A stretch of 64,000 nucleotides of DNA from Blastochloris tepida (GCF_003966715.1 NZ_AP018907.1:1972001-2036000); one strand, 5' to 3'; numbered from the stretch's first letter, positions 27,633-36,950 are shown. The notes: generated by a model not told the origin, from the letters alone. Numbers and translations are program-made.

Positions 27633-28252
27633 ACCACCGGCAGCGTCGCCTCGATCAGCCAGCCGAGCCACACCGCCGGTGCGAGGAACAGGCCGAACGG
27701 CAGCCGGCCGGTCGGGCGCAGCCGGCGGCGCTGGCCGCGGCGGCGGAGCAACGCGTGGCGCACCGAATAGGCGGCCAGCGCCGACAGCGCGGCGATCTCG
27801 ACGGCAAGCGGCATGACGAGCCAGCCGAGCCACACGCCGGCCACCGCCGCCAGCTTGACGTCGCCGAGGCCGAGCCCTTCGCGGCCGCGCAGCCGCAGAT
27901 GGATCTCGCGCAGCGCCAGGAACATCAGACCCAGCACGCCGCCGCGCAACGCCGCCGCGGCCAGCGCCTGCACCACATCGTCCCCCATCGCACCGGCGGC
28001 TGCGACCGCATGGACGAGGCCGAGCAGCAGCGCCGCGGCGTTGAGCGGATCGGGAATGATGAAGCGGCGGGCGTCGATGGCGGCGATCGCCACCATGATC
28101 GCCGCCAGACCGGCGCCGAGCCAGCCGGCGAGCCCCGGCACCGCGAAGATGCTGACGACGGCGGCAGCACCGGCAGCGATGGCGGGCAGCGTGGCGCCGC
28201 GTGCGCGATGCAGAAGTCGCGGTGCCGGCGTGTCAGACGTTTCCGTGGTCAT
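27626..28252 (-). CDS. prepilin peptidase, A24 family, single-domain (GspO-like)
   Basis: 208 residues from the ATG at 28252 (MTTETSDTPAP); the open frame is longer but passes through repeat DNA. Both aspartates of the family are present: AAIDARRFIIPDPLNAA and the GxGD motif GLGLGDVKLAAVAGVWLG. Several membrane helices. It lacks the N-terminal methyltransferase/zinc domain of full-length PilD, like CpaA/TadV-type enzymes. Expected to cleave the leaders of GspG, H, I, J and K encoded in this cluster. Confidence 0.88.
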   Translation of the reverse strand: MTTETSDTPAPRLLHRARGATLPAIAAGAAAVVSIFAVPGLAGWLGAGLAAIMVAIAAIDARRFIIPDPLNAAALLLGLVHAVAAAGAMGDDVVQALAAAALRGGVLGLMFLALREIHLRLRGREGLGLGDVKLAAVAGVWLGWLVMPLAVEIAALSALAAYSVRHALLRRRGQRRRLRPTGRLPFGLFLAPAVWLGWLIEATLPVVY

Positions 28253-28296
28253 CGGTCTTCCCAGCCCGCGTACAGCACGGCCTGCCTTCAAACGCA

Positions 28297-28323
28297 TGCG
28301 CACCCGGCAAAACCGGGTGCGCA
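28297..28323. terminator. strong hairpin between the PstS-like gene and the peptidase gene
   Basis: TGCGCACCCGG pairs with CCGGGTGCGCA across a five-base loop (11-bp stem). No T-run follows on either strand, so it is only a possible terminator for the minus-strand PstS-like gene; it could equally be a repeat-family hairpin. Confidence 0.45.
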
Positions 28324-28354
28324 CGTTTCGTGTTGGCCGGATGTCCGGGCCATA

Positions 28355-28383
28355 CGGTTTCCGGCTGATCAAGCCGGAAACCG
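28355..28383. repeat. 12-bp-stem palindromic repeat, copy 1
   Basis: CGGTTTCCGGCT and AGCCGGAAACCG flank GATCA. A second member at 61451-61479 has the same loop and inner stem but an outer stem of CGTATT/AATACG, so the changes keep the pairing. Confidence 0.75.
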
Positions 28384-28402
28384 CATCAAGCAGGCCGCCG
28401 GA

Positions 28403-29881
28403 TCAGGCGCCCGGCTTGCCGGCGCAGGCGCCGCTGCCGCCGACACCGATGCCGTCCGCGCCGAACGCCAGCGCCTGGATCTCCAGGAGCCAGTTCTGCG
28501 GCGGAAGGGCGAAGCCGTTGGCCTGGATGACGGCATTGGCAGTGCCGCTGGAATAGTGCCACTGCAGGTACTGCCTGATCACCGAGGCGTTGGTCGCGCT
28601 CGCGTAGCACTGATAGAGGTCGAAGAACGAGAAGCCGACGAGCGGATAGGCGCCCGGCAGCTTCGGGTTCGGGGCCACCGCCTGGAGGCTCCAGTTCAGC
28701 GGGTTGGTGCGGGTCGCGGCGGTGAACACCGGCGACGCCGACTGCATGCCGATCGCGGCGGCGGCCGCGGTCGGCGGGGTCCAGGTGGCGCTGCCGAGGT
28801 CGGCCTCGCTCTGCAGGTTGGCGGTCATCAGACCGGTGGGAACGACCGGCTTCACATAGTCGGAGGTCGAGTAGCCGATCGCGCCGTTGGTGGCGGTGAT
28901 CGCCGCGACGACGCCGCTGTTGCCCTGGCCGCCGACGAAGGTGCCGCCGCCCGGGTTGGAGATCGCCGCGCCGCACTGGTCGACGGCGCCGGCATCCGGC
29001 CAGTTGTTCTTGTTGCTGCCGCGATAGGGCAGCGCCGGGCACTGGGCGACCGCCACCGTGTTGTCGGACCACGGGAACTCGTAGAGGGTGAGGGTCGCGT
29101 CGGTCTCGTTGGTCGGGCCGAACTCGCTGCCGCACTGGGCGGCGAGCGCGCTGGTCATGATGTAGTTGGTGCCGCTGCCTTCGGAGCGGTGAACCACGGT
29201 GATCGGGCCGTTGCCGAGCACGGTCCCGTTGTTGGCGGCGGTCAGGATCGGGTTGTTCCACTGGGTGATGTGGCCCGAGAAGATGCCGCACAGCGCCTTG
29301 CGCGACAGATTGAGGCCGCTGGTGCCGCCGGTCGGGGTGGCGTTGGCGATGTTCAGCGGGTTGCCGGTGCCGTCCTTGCCGTTGAACGCGATCGTCACCG
29401 GGCCGATGACCGCCGGGATCTGGATGATGCGGCCATAGTTCGCCGGGCCGTTATTGGTCTCGTAGAGGGCCTGGTCCGTGGCCAGCCACGGATCGTCGCT
29501 GCCGGCGAAGTGGAAGCTCGGATAGGGGTACTGGCCCGCCGTCGGCTGCTTGGTCGAACGGTAGGGAACGGTGTTCGAGCTGGAGGGGTTGCCGAGCTGG
29601 CTGGCGTCGTGCATCGCCAGCGCCTTCTTGCCCTTGCTCGAGCCCACCGGGGCGTAGAGCATCAGATACGGATAGGGCGGGTTCTGGATGGGGCAGCCCG
29701 CCGCATAGGCCGTCGGGCTCGGCAGGTCGGCGCGAACCGTCACGCAGTCGAACAGCTGACGATAGAGCGGCGCGGGGAAGGTGGCGCCGCCGCCATAGAT
29801 CGCTTGCGCATTGGCCGACTCGACCGCGCCGAAGCAGGTCAAGGCGACAGTCGCCATCAGGCAGGTTTTCCAGTTATTCAT
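28403..29881 (-). CDS. exported PstS/DING-like phosphate-binding protein, likely secreted
   Basis: 492 residues with a signal peptide (MATVALTCFGAVESANA). The mature start AIYGGGATFPAPLYRQLFDC matches the PstS signature and VHRSEGSGTNYIMT the second phosphate-contact loop; FAGSDDPW and ALCGIFSGHITQWNNP also fit. It is longer than ordinary PstS (about 330-350 residues) and has eight cysteines in the mature part, which suggests disulfides and life outside the cytoplasm. No pstCAB or phoU follows. Inference: a DING-type protein exported by the neighbouring type II system. A Pho-box-like site and an A/T-rich leader lie upstream. Confidence 0.85.
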   Translation of the reverse strand: MNNWKTCLMATVALTCFGAVESANAQAIYGGGATFPAPLYRQLFDCVTVRADLPSPTAYAAGCPIQNPPYPYLMLYAPVGSSKGKKALAMHDASQLGNPSSSNTVPYRSTKQPTAGQYPYPSFHFAGSDDPWLATDQALYETNNGPANYGRIIQIPAVIGPVTIAFNGKDGTGNPLNIANATPTGGTSGLNLSRKALCGIFSGHITQWNNPILTAANNGTVLGNGPITVVHRSEGSGTNYIMTSALAAQCGSEFGPTNETDATLTLYEFPWSDNTVAVAQCPALPYRGSNKNNWPDAGAVDQCGAAISNPGGGTFVGGQGNSGVVAAITATNGAIGYSTSDYVKPVVPTGLMTANLQSEADLGSATWTPPTAAAAAIGMQSASPVFTAATRTNPLNWSLQAVAPNPKLPGAYPLVGFSFFDLYQCYASATNASVIRQYLQWHYSSGTANAVIQANGFALPPQNWLLEIQALAFGADGIGVGGSGACAGKPGA

Positions 29882-29995
29882 TTCGAATGCTCCAGTAAAT
29901 CGTATGCCGGCAAATTACCGATTTCGGCAAGACGCCGGCCGCAATAGCGATAGGAGCGCTGTGTGATCCTTTTATTTGGCTTTTACGAAATGTGT

Positions 29996-30013
29996 TTGAA
30001 ATATGTATTACAG
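29996..30013 (-). promoter_or_regulatory. Pho-box-like site upstream of the PstS-like gene
   Basis: Read on the minus strand, CTGTAATACATATTTCAA agrees with the PhoB consensus (two CTGTCAT units, four-base spacer) at 13 of 18 positions by my count. It lies about 115 bases before the start codon at 29881 in an A/T-rich stretch. Suggests induction by phosphate limitation. Confidence 0.5.
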
Positions 30014-30039
30014 TATTAACTCTTGAGAACGCGCAGAGC

Positions 30040-31416
30040 CTATTCTGGAGGGAAATATGCAACCGGGTATCGGCGGTCGATTTCTTCCAGCCGCTCGGCC
30101 GGCACCCGCACCGTCACCAGGATGCGGCCGGTCTCAGCCTCGCTGGTGCGGCCTATCACGTCCGTATGACGGTAGAGCCACGCCAGACCTTCGCCGTCCT
30201 CGGGCGCCAGCGACAGCGTGCGGGTGATGCGGCCGGCGGTGATGCGGGCCTCGACCAGATTGAGCAGCGCCTCGACCCCCTCCCCGCCCAGCGCCGACAC
30301 CAGCGCCGGCCGCTGGTCGGCAGGCCGGCGCTCCGCCTCGGCCTCGATGCGGGCGCGCGTATCGCCATCCAGCAGGTCGACCTTGTTCCACACCTCCAGT
30401 ATGCGGGCGTGGTCGGCGGCATCGATGCCGAGCTCGCCCAGCACCTTCTCGACGTCCGCCGCCTGGGCCGCGGTGTCGAGGTGGGCGACGTCGCGCACGT
30501 GCAGGATCAGGTCGGCCTCGATCACCTCCTCCAGCGTGGCGCGGAACGCCGCCACCAGCGTGGTCGGCAGTTCGGAGATGAAGCCCACGGTGTCGGACAG
30601 GATGATGCGGGTGCCGTGCGGCAGGTCGAGCGCGCGCAGCGTCGGGTCGAGGGTGGCGAACAGCAGGTTCTCGGCGAACACCTCGGCCCGCGTCAGCCGG
30701 TTGAACAGGGTCGATTTGCCGGCATTGGTGTAGCCGACCAGCGCCACCACCGGGAACGGAACGCGCTCGCGGCTCTTGCGGTGCAGCGAGCGGGTGCGGG
30801 TCACCTGTTCGAGCTCGCGCTCGATGGCGGTGATTCGTTCGCCGATCAGCCGGCGGTCGGTCTCGATCTGGGTCTCGCCGGGGCCGCCGAGGAAGCCGAA
30901 GCCGCCGCGCTGGCGCTCCAGATGGGTCCAGGAGCGCACCAGCCGGCTCTTCTGATAGTTGAGGTGGGCAAGCTCGACCTGCAGCGTGCCCTCGCGGGTG
31001 CGGGCCCTGCGGCCGAAGATTTCGAGAATCAGCGCGGTGCGGTCGATGACCTTGGTCTTCCAGGCCCGCTCCAGATTGCGCTGCTGCACCGGCGACAGCG
31101 CGGCATCGACATAGGCCAGCTCGATCCCCTCGGCCTCGACGGCAGCGGCGATCTCCTCGACCTTGCCCTTGCCGAGGAAGGTCGCCGGGCGCACCTCGGC
31201 GAGCGGCACCAGCGTGGCGATGGCGACGGCGAGGTCGATGGCGGCTGCGAGGCCCACCGCCTCGTCGAGCCGGGCCTCGGGCGTGCGTGCGCCCACCCCG
31301 CCCGGGCTCCTGTCGCGGGTGCGATAGGGCACGAGCACCGCGGCCCGCGTCGGCGCCTGCCGCGTATCGCGGGCGGCACCGGGGGAATCGCGGCGCGTTT
31401 CGTCGCGGGGGGTCAA
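30040..31416 (-). CDS. hflX: ribosome-splitting GTPase HflX
   Basis: 458 residues. Starts with a TTG directly after the hfq stop (AAGGA five bases upstream lies inside hfq). N-terminal HflX domain (ATFLGKGKVEEIAAAVE), the linker helix with GFGFLGGPGETQIETDRRLI, and the G domain: G1 GYTNAGKSTLFN, G3 DTVGFI, G4 NKVD. HflX binds 50S subunits and rescues stalled or heat-damaged ribosomes. Order dat-hfq-hflX after ntrYX is usual in this class. Confidence 0.96.
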   Translation of the reverse strand: MTPRDETRRDSPGAARDTRQAPTRAAVLVPYRTRDRSPGGVGARTPEARLDEAVGLAAAIDLAVAIATLVPLAEVRPATFLGKGKVEEIAAAVEAEGIELAYVDAALSPVQQRNLERAWKTKVIDRTALILEIFGRRARTREGTLQVELAHLNYQKSRLVRSWTHLERQRGGFGFLGGPGETQIETDRRLIGERITAIERELEQVTRTRSLHRKSRERVPFPVVALVGYTNAGKSTLFNRLTRAEVFAENLLFATLDPTLRALDLPHGTRIILSDTVGFISELPTTLVAAFRATLEEVIEADLILHVRDVAHLDTAAQAADVEKVLGELGIDAADHARILEVWNKVDLLDGDTRARIEAEAERRPADQRPALVSALGGEGVEALLNLVEARITAGRITRTLSLAPEDGEGLAWLYRHTDVIGRTSEAETGRILVTVRVPAERLEEIDRRYPVAYFPPE

Positions 31417-31689
31417 TTATTCCTTCTCTGTCCCGCCTGCGTCGTCGGCTGCCTCGAACAACTGGACGGGTTGCGCCGGCATGATGGTCGAGATCGCATG
31501 CTTGTAGACAAGCTGCGAATGCCCATCCCGCCGCAACAACACGCAGAAATTATCGAACCACGTCACCACGCCCTGCAACTTGACGCCATTCACCAAAAAA
31601 ATGGTGAGTGGAACCTTGTTCTTGCGGACGTGATTCAGAAACGTATCTTGCAAATTCTGTGCGCGTTCGGCCGGCATTACTTGGTCCAT
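31417..31689 (-). CDS. hfq: RNA chaperone Hfq
   Basis: Up to 90 residues; the ATG at 31677 ([10 protein letters not shown]) is an alternative start that gives the usual N-terminus, with a GGA at a suitable distance. Sm1 motif [20 protein letters not shown] and Sm2 with [15 protein letters not shown] are complete. Hexameric chaperone for small RNAs. It abuts hflX with no gap. The 169-bp gap to dat upstream probably holds its promoter. Confidence 0.97.
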   Translation of the reverse strand: MDQVMPAERAQNLQDTFLNHVRKNKVPLTIFLVNGVKLQGVVTWFDNFCVLLRRDGHSQLVYKHAISTIMPAQPVQLFEAADDAGGTEKE

Positions 31690-31858
31690 TATCTGTCGAT
31701 TCGACTGCGACGAACCGGTTATTATTTTGCCCCGCAGAGCACGGTGCAGTTACGGCTGCGCCGAAGAGGTGGACGCCGACATTAGAGGCCAAACCGGCCC
31801 TTGCACGCAAGACGGAGGGCACCTTCCGGTCGCCTTCTGCCGCAATTTGTCCTTCCGG

Positions 31859-32716
31859 TCACGGCGCGATTTCGGCGACCTTGTGGAATTCCGTCCGCAA
31901 CGCGCGCGCCGCCCGGCCCGGCTTGCCGTCGCCGACCACGCGTCCGTCGATACGCACCACCGGCATCACGCCGAGCGACGCCGAGGTGCCGAACGCCTCC
32001 ACCGCGGCATAGGCCTCCTCGCGGCTGAAGGGCCGCTCCTCGACCGTCAGGTTCAGCCGGCGGGCCACCTCCAGCGTCACGGTGCGGGTGATGCCGCGCA
32101 GGATGCCGAACTCGGCCGGGCGGGTGATCAGCAGGCCCGTGGCCGACACGATCCAGGCGTTCGAGGAGCCGCCCTCGGTGATGAAGCCGTCGCGGTCGAC
32201 GAACCACGCCTCGCGGGCGCCGGCCGCCTTGGCCGCCTCCTTGGCCAGACAGTTGGGCAAGAGCCCCACCGTCTTGATGTCCACCCGCTCCCAGCGGTTC
32301 TCGGGCAAAGTGATCACCGAGATCCCGGTCTCGGCGGTCTTCTCGGTCTTGGCGCGGTCGGCCGAGCGGGCGGTGACGACCAGCGTCGGCGCCACGCCGG
32401 CGGGGAACAGGAAGTCGCGCCGCGCTACGCCGCGCGTCACCTGCACATAGACCACGCCGTCGCGCACCCGGTTGCGGCGTACCACCTCGCGCATCACCAC
32501 GCCGAGCGCGGCCCGGCTCATCGGCATCGCCATGCGCAATTCGCCGAGCGAGCGCAGAAGACGGTCGATGTGGCGGGTCTCGTCCACCAGATGGCCGTTG
32601 AGGATCTCGCAGACCTCATAGACGCCGTCGGCGAACTGGAACCCGCGATCCTCGATATGAACGCCGGCCTCCGCGTGCGGCACATAGAGGCCGTTGACAT
32701 AGGCAATCCGCGACAT
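31859..32716 (-). CDS. dat: D-amino-acid aminotransferase (class IV PLP enzyme)
   Basis: 285 residues from the ATG at 32716 (AGGAC upstream). Starts SRIAYVNGLYVPHAEAGVHI. Class IV motifs: the PLP lysine in VDIKTVGLLPNCLAKEAAKA, then EAWFVDRDGFITEGGSSNAW and FGILRGITRTVTLEVA. Converts D-alanine and 2-oxoglutarate to pyruvate and D-glutamate for cell-wall synthesis; branched-chain aminotransferase is the related alternative, but the position next to ntrX and hfq favours dat. Confidence 0.9.
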   Translation of the reverse strand: MSRIAYVNGLYVPHAEAGVHIEDRGFQFADGVYEVCEILNGHLVDETRHIDRLLRSLGELRMAMPMSRAALGVVMREVVRRNRVRDGVVYVQVTRGVARRDFLFPAGVAPTLVVTARSADRAKTEKTAETGISVITLPENRWERVDIKTVGLLPNCLAKEAAKAAGAREAWFVDRDGFITEGGSSNAWIVSATGLLITRPAEFGILRGITRTVTLEVARRLNLTVEERPFSREEAYAAVEAFGTSASLGVMPVVRIDGRVVGDGKPGRAARALRTEFHKVAEIAP

Positions 32717-32833
32717 GACTTGGGGCTGTCCTTTCGACTCGCTGATCGACCGCGCTCCAAGCACTGTGGCATGGCGCACGGGCGCGCTCCAGACCGGCCG
32801 GAGCACGGCAGCCGTGTCCGGACGGACGTATCG

Positions 32834-34201
32834 TCAGCCGATGCCGAGCGTCTTCAGTTTGCGGTGGAGCGCCGAGCGCTCCATGCCGACGAACTCGGCG
32901 GTGCGCGAGATGTTTCCGGAGAAGCGGCTGATCTGGGCGGCGAGATATTCGCGCTCGAACAGTTCGCGCGCCTCGCGCAACGACAGGCGCATGATCTGGT
33001 CGCCGCCGGAGCCGTTGGGCATGTTCGGCATCAGCGCGCCGACGTCCTGCGGCAGCATGCCGGCATTGACCGTCGCTTCCGGATCGCCGCCGGCCAGGAT
33101 CAGCAGCCGCTCGACATTGTTGCGCAACTGGCGGACGTTGCCCGGCCAGTCGTGGGCCTGCAGCACCGCCATCGCATCCTCGCCGACGGTGCGCTTCGGC
33201 AGGCCGGTGGTCGCCGAGATCTGTTCCTGGAAATAGTCGATCAGCTCGGGGATGTCCTCGCGGCGCTCGGCCAGCGAGGGCACGCGGATCGGCACCACCG
33301 ACAGGCGGTGGAACAGATCCTCGCGGAAGCGGCCGGCGGCGATCTCGGCCTCCAGATTGCGGCTGGTGGAGGAGATGATCCGCACATCGACATGCACGCG
33401 CGTGGTGCCGCCCACCCGCACGAAGTTCTGATCGACCAGCACGCGCAGGATGCGGTTCTGGGTCTCGCGCGGCATGTCGGCGATCTCGTCGATGAACAGC
33501 GTGCCGCCGTGCGCCTCCTCCAGCGCGCCGACGCTGCGGCCGCGCTGGTCGCCGCCCTCGACGCCGAACAGCTCGGTCTCCATCCGCTCGGGCGTGATGG
33601 TGACGGCGTTGGTGACGACGAACGGTCCGCCCGCCCGGCTCGACTGGTTGTGGATCATGCGCGCCGCCAGCTCCTTGCCGCAGCCGGAGGGGCCGACCAG
33701 GAGCACGCGGCTGTTGGTGGGCGCCACGCGCTCGATGGCGGTGCGCAGCTGGTTCATCACCGGGGAGGCGCCGACCAGCCGCTGGGCGATCGGCGCCATG
33801 CTCTTGAGCTCCTTGACCTCGCGCTTCAGGCGCATGGTCTCGATGGCGCGCTCGACGATCAGCACCAGCCGGTCGGCCTTGAACGGCTTCTCGATGAAGT
33901 CGTAGGCGCCCTTGCGGATCGCCGTCACCGCGGTCTCGATGTTGCCGTGGCCGGAGATCATCACCACCTGCACGTCGGGGTGGTTGGTCTTGATGAGATC
34001 GAGAAGCTGCAGGCCGTCGAGCCGGCTGCCCTCCAGCCAGATGTCGAGCAGCACGAGGTGGGGCCGGCGCTGCTCGATCGAGGCGAGCGCGGTGTCGGCG
34101 TCGCCGGCGACGCGGGCATTGTAGCCCTCGTCCTCCAGGATGCCTGCGACCAGCTCGCGAATGTCGGCTTCATCGTCGACGATCAGGATATCGGAAGCCA
34201 T
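32834..34201 (-). CDS. ntrX: response regulator NtrX
   Basis: 455 residues; GAGGTGA upstream of the ATG. Receiver domain with the phospho-acceptor in VLLDIWLEGS and Lys in DFIEKPFKADR. AAA+ domain with Walker A GPSGCGKELAAR and Walker B GGTLFIDEIADMP. The sigma-54 contact loop GAFTGA is absent: ELFGVEGGDQRGRSVGALEE stands in its place. C-terminal Fis-type helix-turn-helix (ISRTAEFVGMERSALHRKLK). Partner of NtrY just upstream (four-base gap). Controls nitrogen and envelope or redox responses in related bacteria. Confidence 0.96.
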   Translation of the reverse strand: MASDILIVDDEADIRELVAGILEDEGYNARVAGDADTALASIEQRRPHLVLLDIWLEGSRLDGLQLLDLIKTNHPDVQVVMISGHGNIETAVTAIRKGAYDFIEKPFKADRLVLIVERAIETMRLKREVKELKSMAPIAQRLVGASPVMNQLRTAIERVAPTNSRVLLVGPSGCGKELAARMIHNQSSRAGGPFVVTNAVTITPERMETELFGVEGGDQRGRSVGALEEAHGGTLFIDEIADMPRETQNRILRVLVDQNFVRVGGTTRVHVDVRIISSTSRNLEAEIAAGRFREDLFHRLSVVPIRVPSLAERREDIPELIDYFQEQISATTGLPKRTVGEDAMAVLQAHDWPGNVRQLRNNVERLLILAGGDPEATVNAGMLPQDVGALMPNMPNGSGGDQIMRLSLREARELFEREYLAAQISRFSGNISRTAEFVGMERSALHRKLKTLGIG

Positions 34202-34205
34202 GGGG

Positions 34206-36473
34206 TCACCTCTGCCGGGCGTCGTGCGTGGGCGACGGCTGGGCCGGCGCCGGCGGATCGATGCGGAATCTCAGGCGCACCCAGGCACCGCGGCCGCCGC
34301 TGGCGACCGCCGGGGCGTCGGCCAGCTCGATGCCGCCGCCATGGTCCTCCAGGATCTTGCCGACGATGGCGAGGCCGAGGCCGGTGCCCTTCTCGCGGGT
34401 GGTGACATAGGGTTCGAGCAGGCGCTGCCGGTTCTCGGACGGCAGGCCGATGCCGTTGTCGACGATGTCGACCAGCACGTCGCCGCCGTCCCGGGTCAGC
34501 GTCACCGCGATCCTGGGCGGATCGGCGGGATCGGGCGGCGCGGCGGCGATCGCCTCGGTGGCGTTCTTGACGATGTTGGTCACCGCCTGGGACAGCTGGC
34601 GGCGGTCGAAGCGCGCCATCACCGGCCCGTCGGGCAGGTGCGTCTCGAAGGCGATGTCGGGATTGCCCATCTGCATCAGGAACACCGCCTGACGCACCAT
34701 GTCGACGGCGTCGTGCTCGCCCAGCGTCGGCTTCGGCATGCGGGCGAACGAGGCGAACTCGTCGACCATGCGGCCAATGTCGCCGACCTGACGGATGATG
34801 GTGTCGGTGCACTGCTCGAACACGTCGCGGTCGGTGGTGATCACCTTGCCGTACTTGCGCTTGAGGCGTTCGGCCGAAAGCTGGATCGGGGTCAGCGGGT
34901 TCTTGATCTCGTGGGCGATGCGGCGCGCCACGTCCGCCCAGGCCGAGGTGCGCTGTGCGGTGACGAGATCGGTGATGTCGTCGAGGGTGACGATGAAGCC
35001 GCGGTTGGGGTCGGCCGACTGCTCGCCGGTGATGCGCACCAGGAGCGTGCGCTCGCGGCCCTTGCGGGCGAGCGTCACCTGCCCCTGCACCAGCCGGCTG
35101 AAGCCGGCGCGCACGTCGCGCAAGAGCGGCCCGAGCTCGGGCACGACCTCGGCGAGCGGCTTGCCGACCGCCTCGTCGGCATCGAGATTGAGCAGGCTCT
35201 CGGCCGAGCGGTTGATGATGGTGATGCAGCCCTCGGCATCGAGGCCGAACACGCCGGCCGAGACGCCGGCCAGCACCGCCTCGGTGAAGCGGCGGCGCTG
35301 GTCGATCAGGTCGCGGGCGCTGATCAGGTCGTCACGCTGGTTGCGCAGCTCCTGCGTCATCTTGTTGAAGGTCTCGCCGAGGCTGGCGAGGTCGCCCTCG
35401 GAGCGGCGCACCGGCACCTGGACGTAGAGATTGCCGGCGCCGACCAGATTGGCGGCGCTGATCAGCCGGCGGATCGGCGCCACCAGCGTGTTGGCGAACG
35501 ACAGGCCGAGCCACACCGCCGACAGCAGCACGATCAGCGCGATCACCACATACATCAGCGCGAACGCCACCTGCACGCCGAACCGCCGCTCCTCCAGCAG
35601 GCGGAACTCGTCGATACTGGCCTGGGTCTTCTGCAGGAAGTCGATGACCCGCGAATCGATCGGCCGGGCCACGAACAGATAGGTGTCGTCATAGCCGCGC
35701 AGCGGCTCCACCGCGGCGACGATGTCGTTGTTGCCGATGATCTGGATCAGCGGCTGCTCCTCGGTCGCCTCCTTGAGCGGCAGGTTCGGCGGAATGAGGA
35801 TCTCGCGGCCGATCTGGATGTTGGCCCGCTCGACCACCGACAGGTCGCCCTTGATCAGCATGGCCACCGGCAGGCCGCGCACCGTCGCCTGCCCGGTGAG
35901 GATCTGGCGGAAGCGCTCGCGGTCGGCGGCGAACACCGGCTGCAGGCGGGTCATGTCCTGGGCCATCGCCAGCACCTCGCTGCGGATGCCGCCGGCATGC
36001 TCGCGCACATAGGCCTGGCCGACCCAGATCGAGGTCTCGACGATCACCCGCGTGCGCTCGGAGAACCAGCGGTCGAGGCCGCGGTCGAGGGTGATGGAGG
36101 CCACCACCGCCACCAGGACGGCCGGCAGCGCCGCGACGATGCTGAACAGCGAGACGATGCGGATCTGCAGGCGCGCCGCCGCCCGGCCGCGCCGGCGGGC
36201 CATCCACAGCGAGATGGCCTCGCGGGCGATCACCGCCAGCAGCGCCGCCACGGTGGCGGCGTTGGTGGCGAGCAGCGTCACCACGATCTCGTGGGTGGGG
36301 GCGATCGGCGTCAGCCCGGCCAGCACCAGGAAGGTCGCCAGCGCCGACAACAGCGCCGCCGCCACCGTCAGCGGCCCGAGAATGCGCCCCAGCCGGTGGC
36401 GCCTCAGGCCGGAATAGCCGAGCGGCTCGGTCCCGCCGGCTGCCGGCACGATCTGCGTCTGTTGCACCGCCAC
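34206..36473 (-). CDS. ntrY: membrane sensor histidine kinase NtrY
   Basis: 755 residues from the GTG at 36473 (GGAG six bases upstream). The open frame runs much further upstream through the inserted IS and into ntrC, but that part is antisense to the transposase and is not coding. Three or four N-terminal membrane helices, a periplasmic sensor, another helix near VVIALIVLLSAVWLGLSF, HAMP, PAS, then the kinase core: HEIKNPLTPIQLSAERLK with the phospho-His, NIVKNATEAI, DNGIGLP and GTGLGLAIVGKI. Signals to NtrX. Confidence 0.95.
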   Translation of the reverse strand: MAVQQTQIVPAAGGTEPLGYSGLRRHRLGRILGPLTVAAALLSALATFLVLAGLTPIAPTHEIVVTLLATNAATVAALLAVIAREAISLWMARRRGRAAARLQIRIVSLFSIVAALPAVLVAVVASITLDRGLDRWFSERTRVIVETSIWVGQAYVREHAGGIRSEVLAMAQDMTRLQPVFAADRERFRQILTGQATVRGLPVAMLIKGDLSVVERANIQIGREILIPPNLPLKEATEEQPLIQIIGNNDIVAAVEPLRGYDDTYLFVARPIDSRVIDFLQKTQASIDEFRLLEERRFGVQVAFALMYVVIALIVLLSAVWLGLSFANTLVAPIRRLISAANLVGAGNLYVQVPVRRSEGDLASLGETFNKMTQELRNQRDDLISARDLIDQRRRFTEAVLAGVSAGVFGLDAEGCITIINRSAESLLNLDADEAVGKPLAEVVPELGPLLRDVRAGFSRLVQGQVTLARKGRERTLLVRITGEQSADPNRGFIVTLDDITDLVTAQRTSAWADVARRIAHEIKNPLTPIQLSAERLKRKYGKVITTDRDVFEQCTDTIIRQVGDIGRMVDEFASFARMPKPTLGEHDAVDMVRQAVFLMQMGNPDIAFETHLPDGPVMARFDRRQLSQAVTNIVKNATEAIAAAPPDPADPPRIAVTLTRDGGDVLVDIVDNGIGLPSENRQRLLEPYVTTREKGTGLGLAIVGKILEDHGGGIELADAPAVASGGRGAWVRLRFRIDPPAPAQPSPTHDARQR

Positions 36474-36631
36474 CTCACGCTCCGCTGCCGGCCTGCCCCG
36501 CTGCCACGGCGCCGGCCGCGTGCGGCCCCACGGCGGGCGAAGGAAGCTGCTTTCCGACAACACTGGTGCAAAAATGTGACAGAGCGCGGCCGGTTGCCGC
36601 GAATTGCGGTGTCGTTTCGCGGGAAGGCCCC

Positions 36632-36727
36632 GTCGTCCCGGGCAAGGACCGAAGGCCCGCGACCCGGGGGGACGACAGGGTCCAGGCTGTCGTCCCGGGC
36701 AAGGGCCGCAGGCCCGCGACCCGGGAC
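36632..36727. repeat. two tandem CCCGGG-type palindromic repeats
   Basis: Copies at 36632-36676 and 36689-36727 each begin GTCGTCCCGGGCAAGG and contain AAGGCCCGCGACCCGG or CAGGCCCGCGACCCGG. They lie between ntrY and the IS110 element. The same sequence family is the insertion target of both IS110 copies: a half is found at 57210-57240. No gene lies in the stretch 36474-36770. Confidence 0.85.
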
Positions 36728-36789
36728 CGTTTGCAGGACGGGGCTCTTTTCCGGAATACGATCCCGGGTCTTGGAACGGCGAACTGTGC

Positions 36790-36950
36790 TTTGATGGGTG
36801 CACCGGCTCGGGGTGGCCACCCCGAGCCGGTGCGGGCGGCACGCCGTATCCCGGGTGAGCCTTCGAGGCCGTCGCGAGCAGAAGCGGCCGTCCGTCCCAA
36901 GCCAACCCGAACAGTTGCACGGGGCTTTTGACCCCGCTTCCAAGCCTGGG
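36790..36950 (+). ncRNA. predicted IS110 bridge RNA in the left end, copy A
   Basis: The non-coding left end has, in order: a perfect 34-bp palindrome (36800-36833, arms of 17) that would form a 5' stem-loop; ATCCCGGGT (36848-36856), identical to the left target flank; GTCGCGAGC (36871-36879), whose CGCGAG is the reverse complement of the CTCGCG at the right junction; ACAGTTGC (36911-36918), identical to the right end of the element; and TTCCAAG (36938-36944), the reverse complement of CTTGGAA at the left junction. This order (stem-loop, target loop, donor loop) is that of known IS110 bridge RNAs. Ends of the RNA are estimates. Confidence 0.7.

Noticed and set aside
36798..36950. N-terminal extension of the IS110 transposase (51 extra residues)
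   Set aside because: It covers the perfect hairpin and guide-like segments; the DEDD domain begins only after the ATG at 36951.
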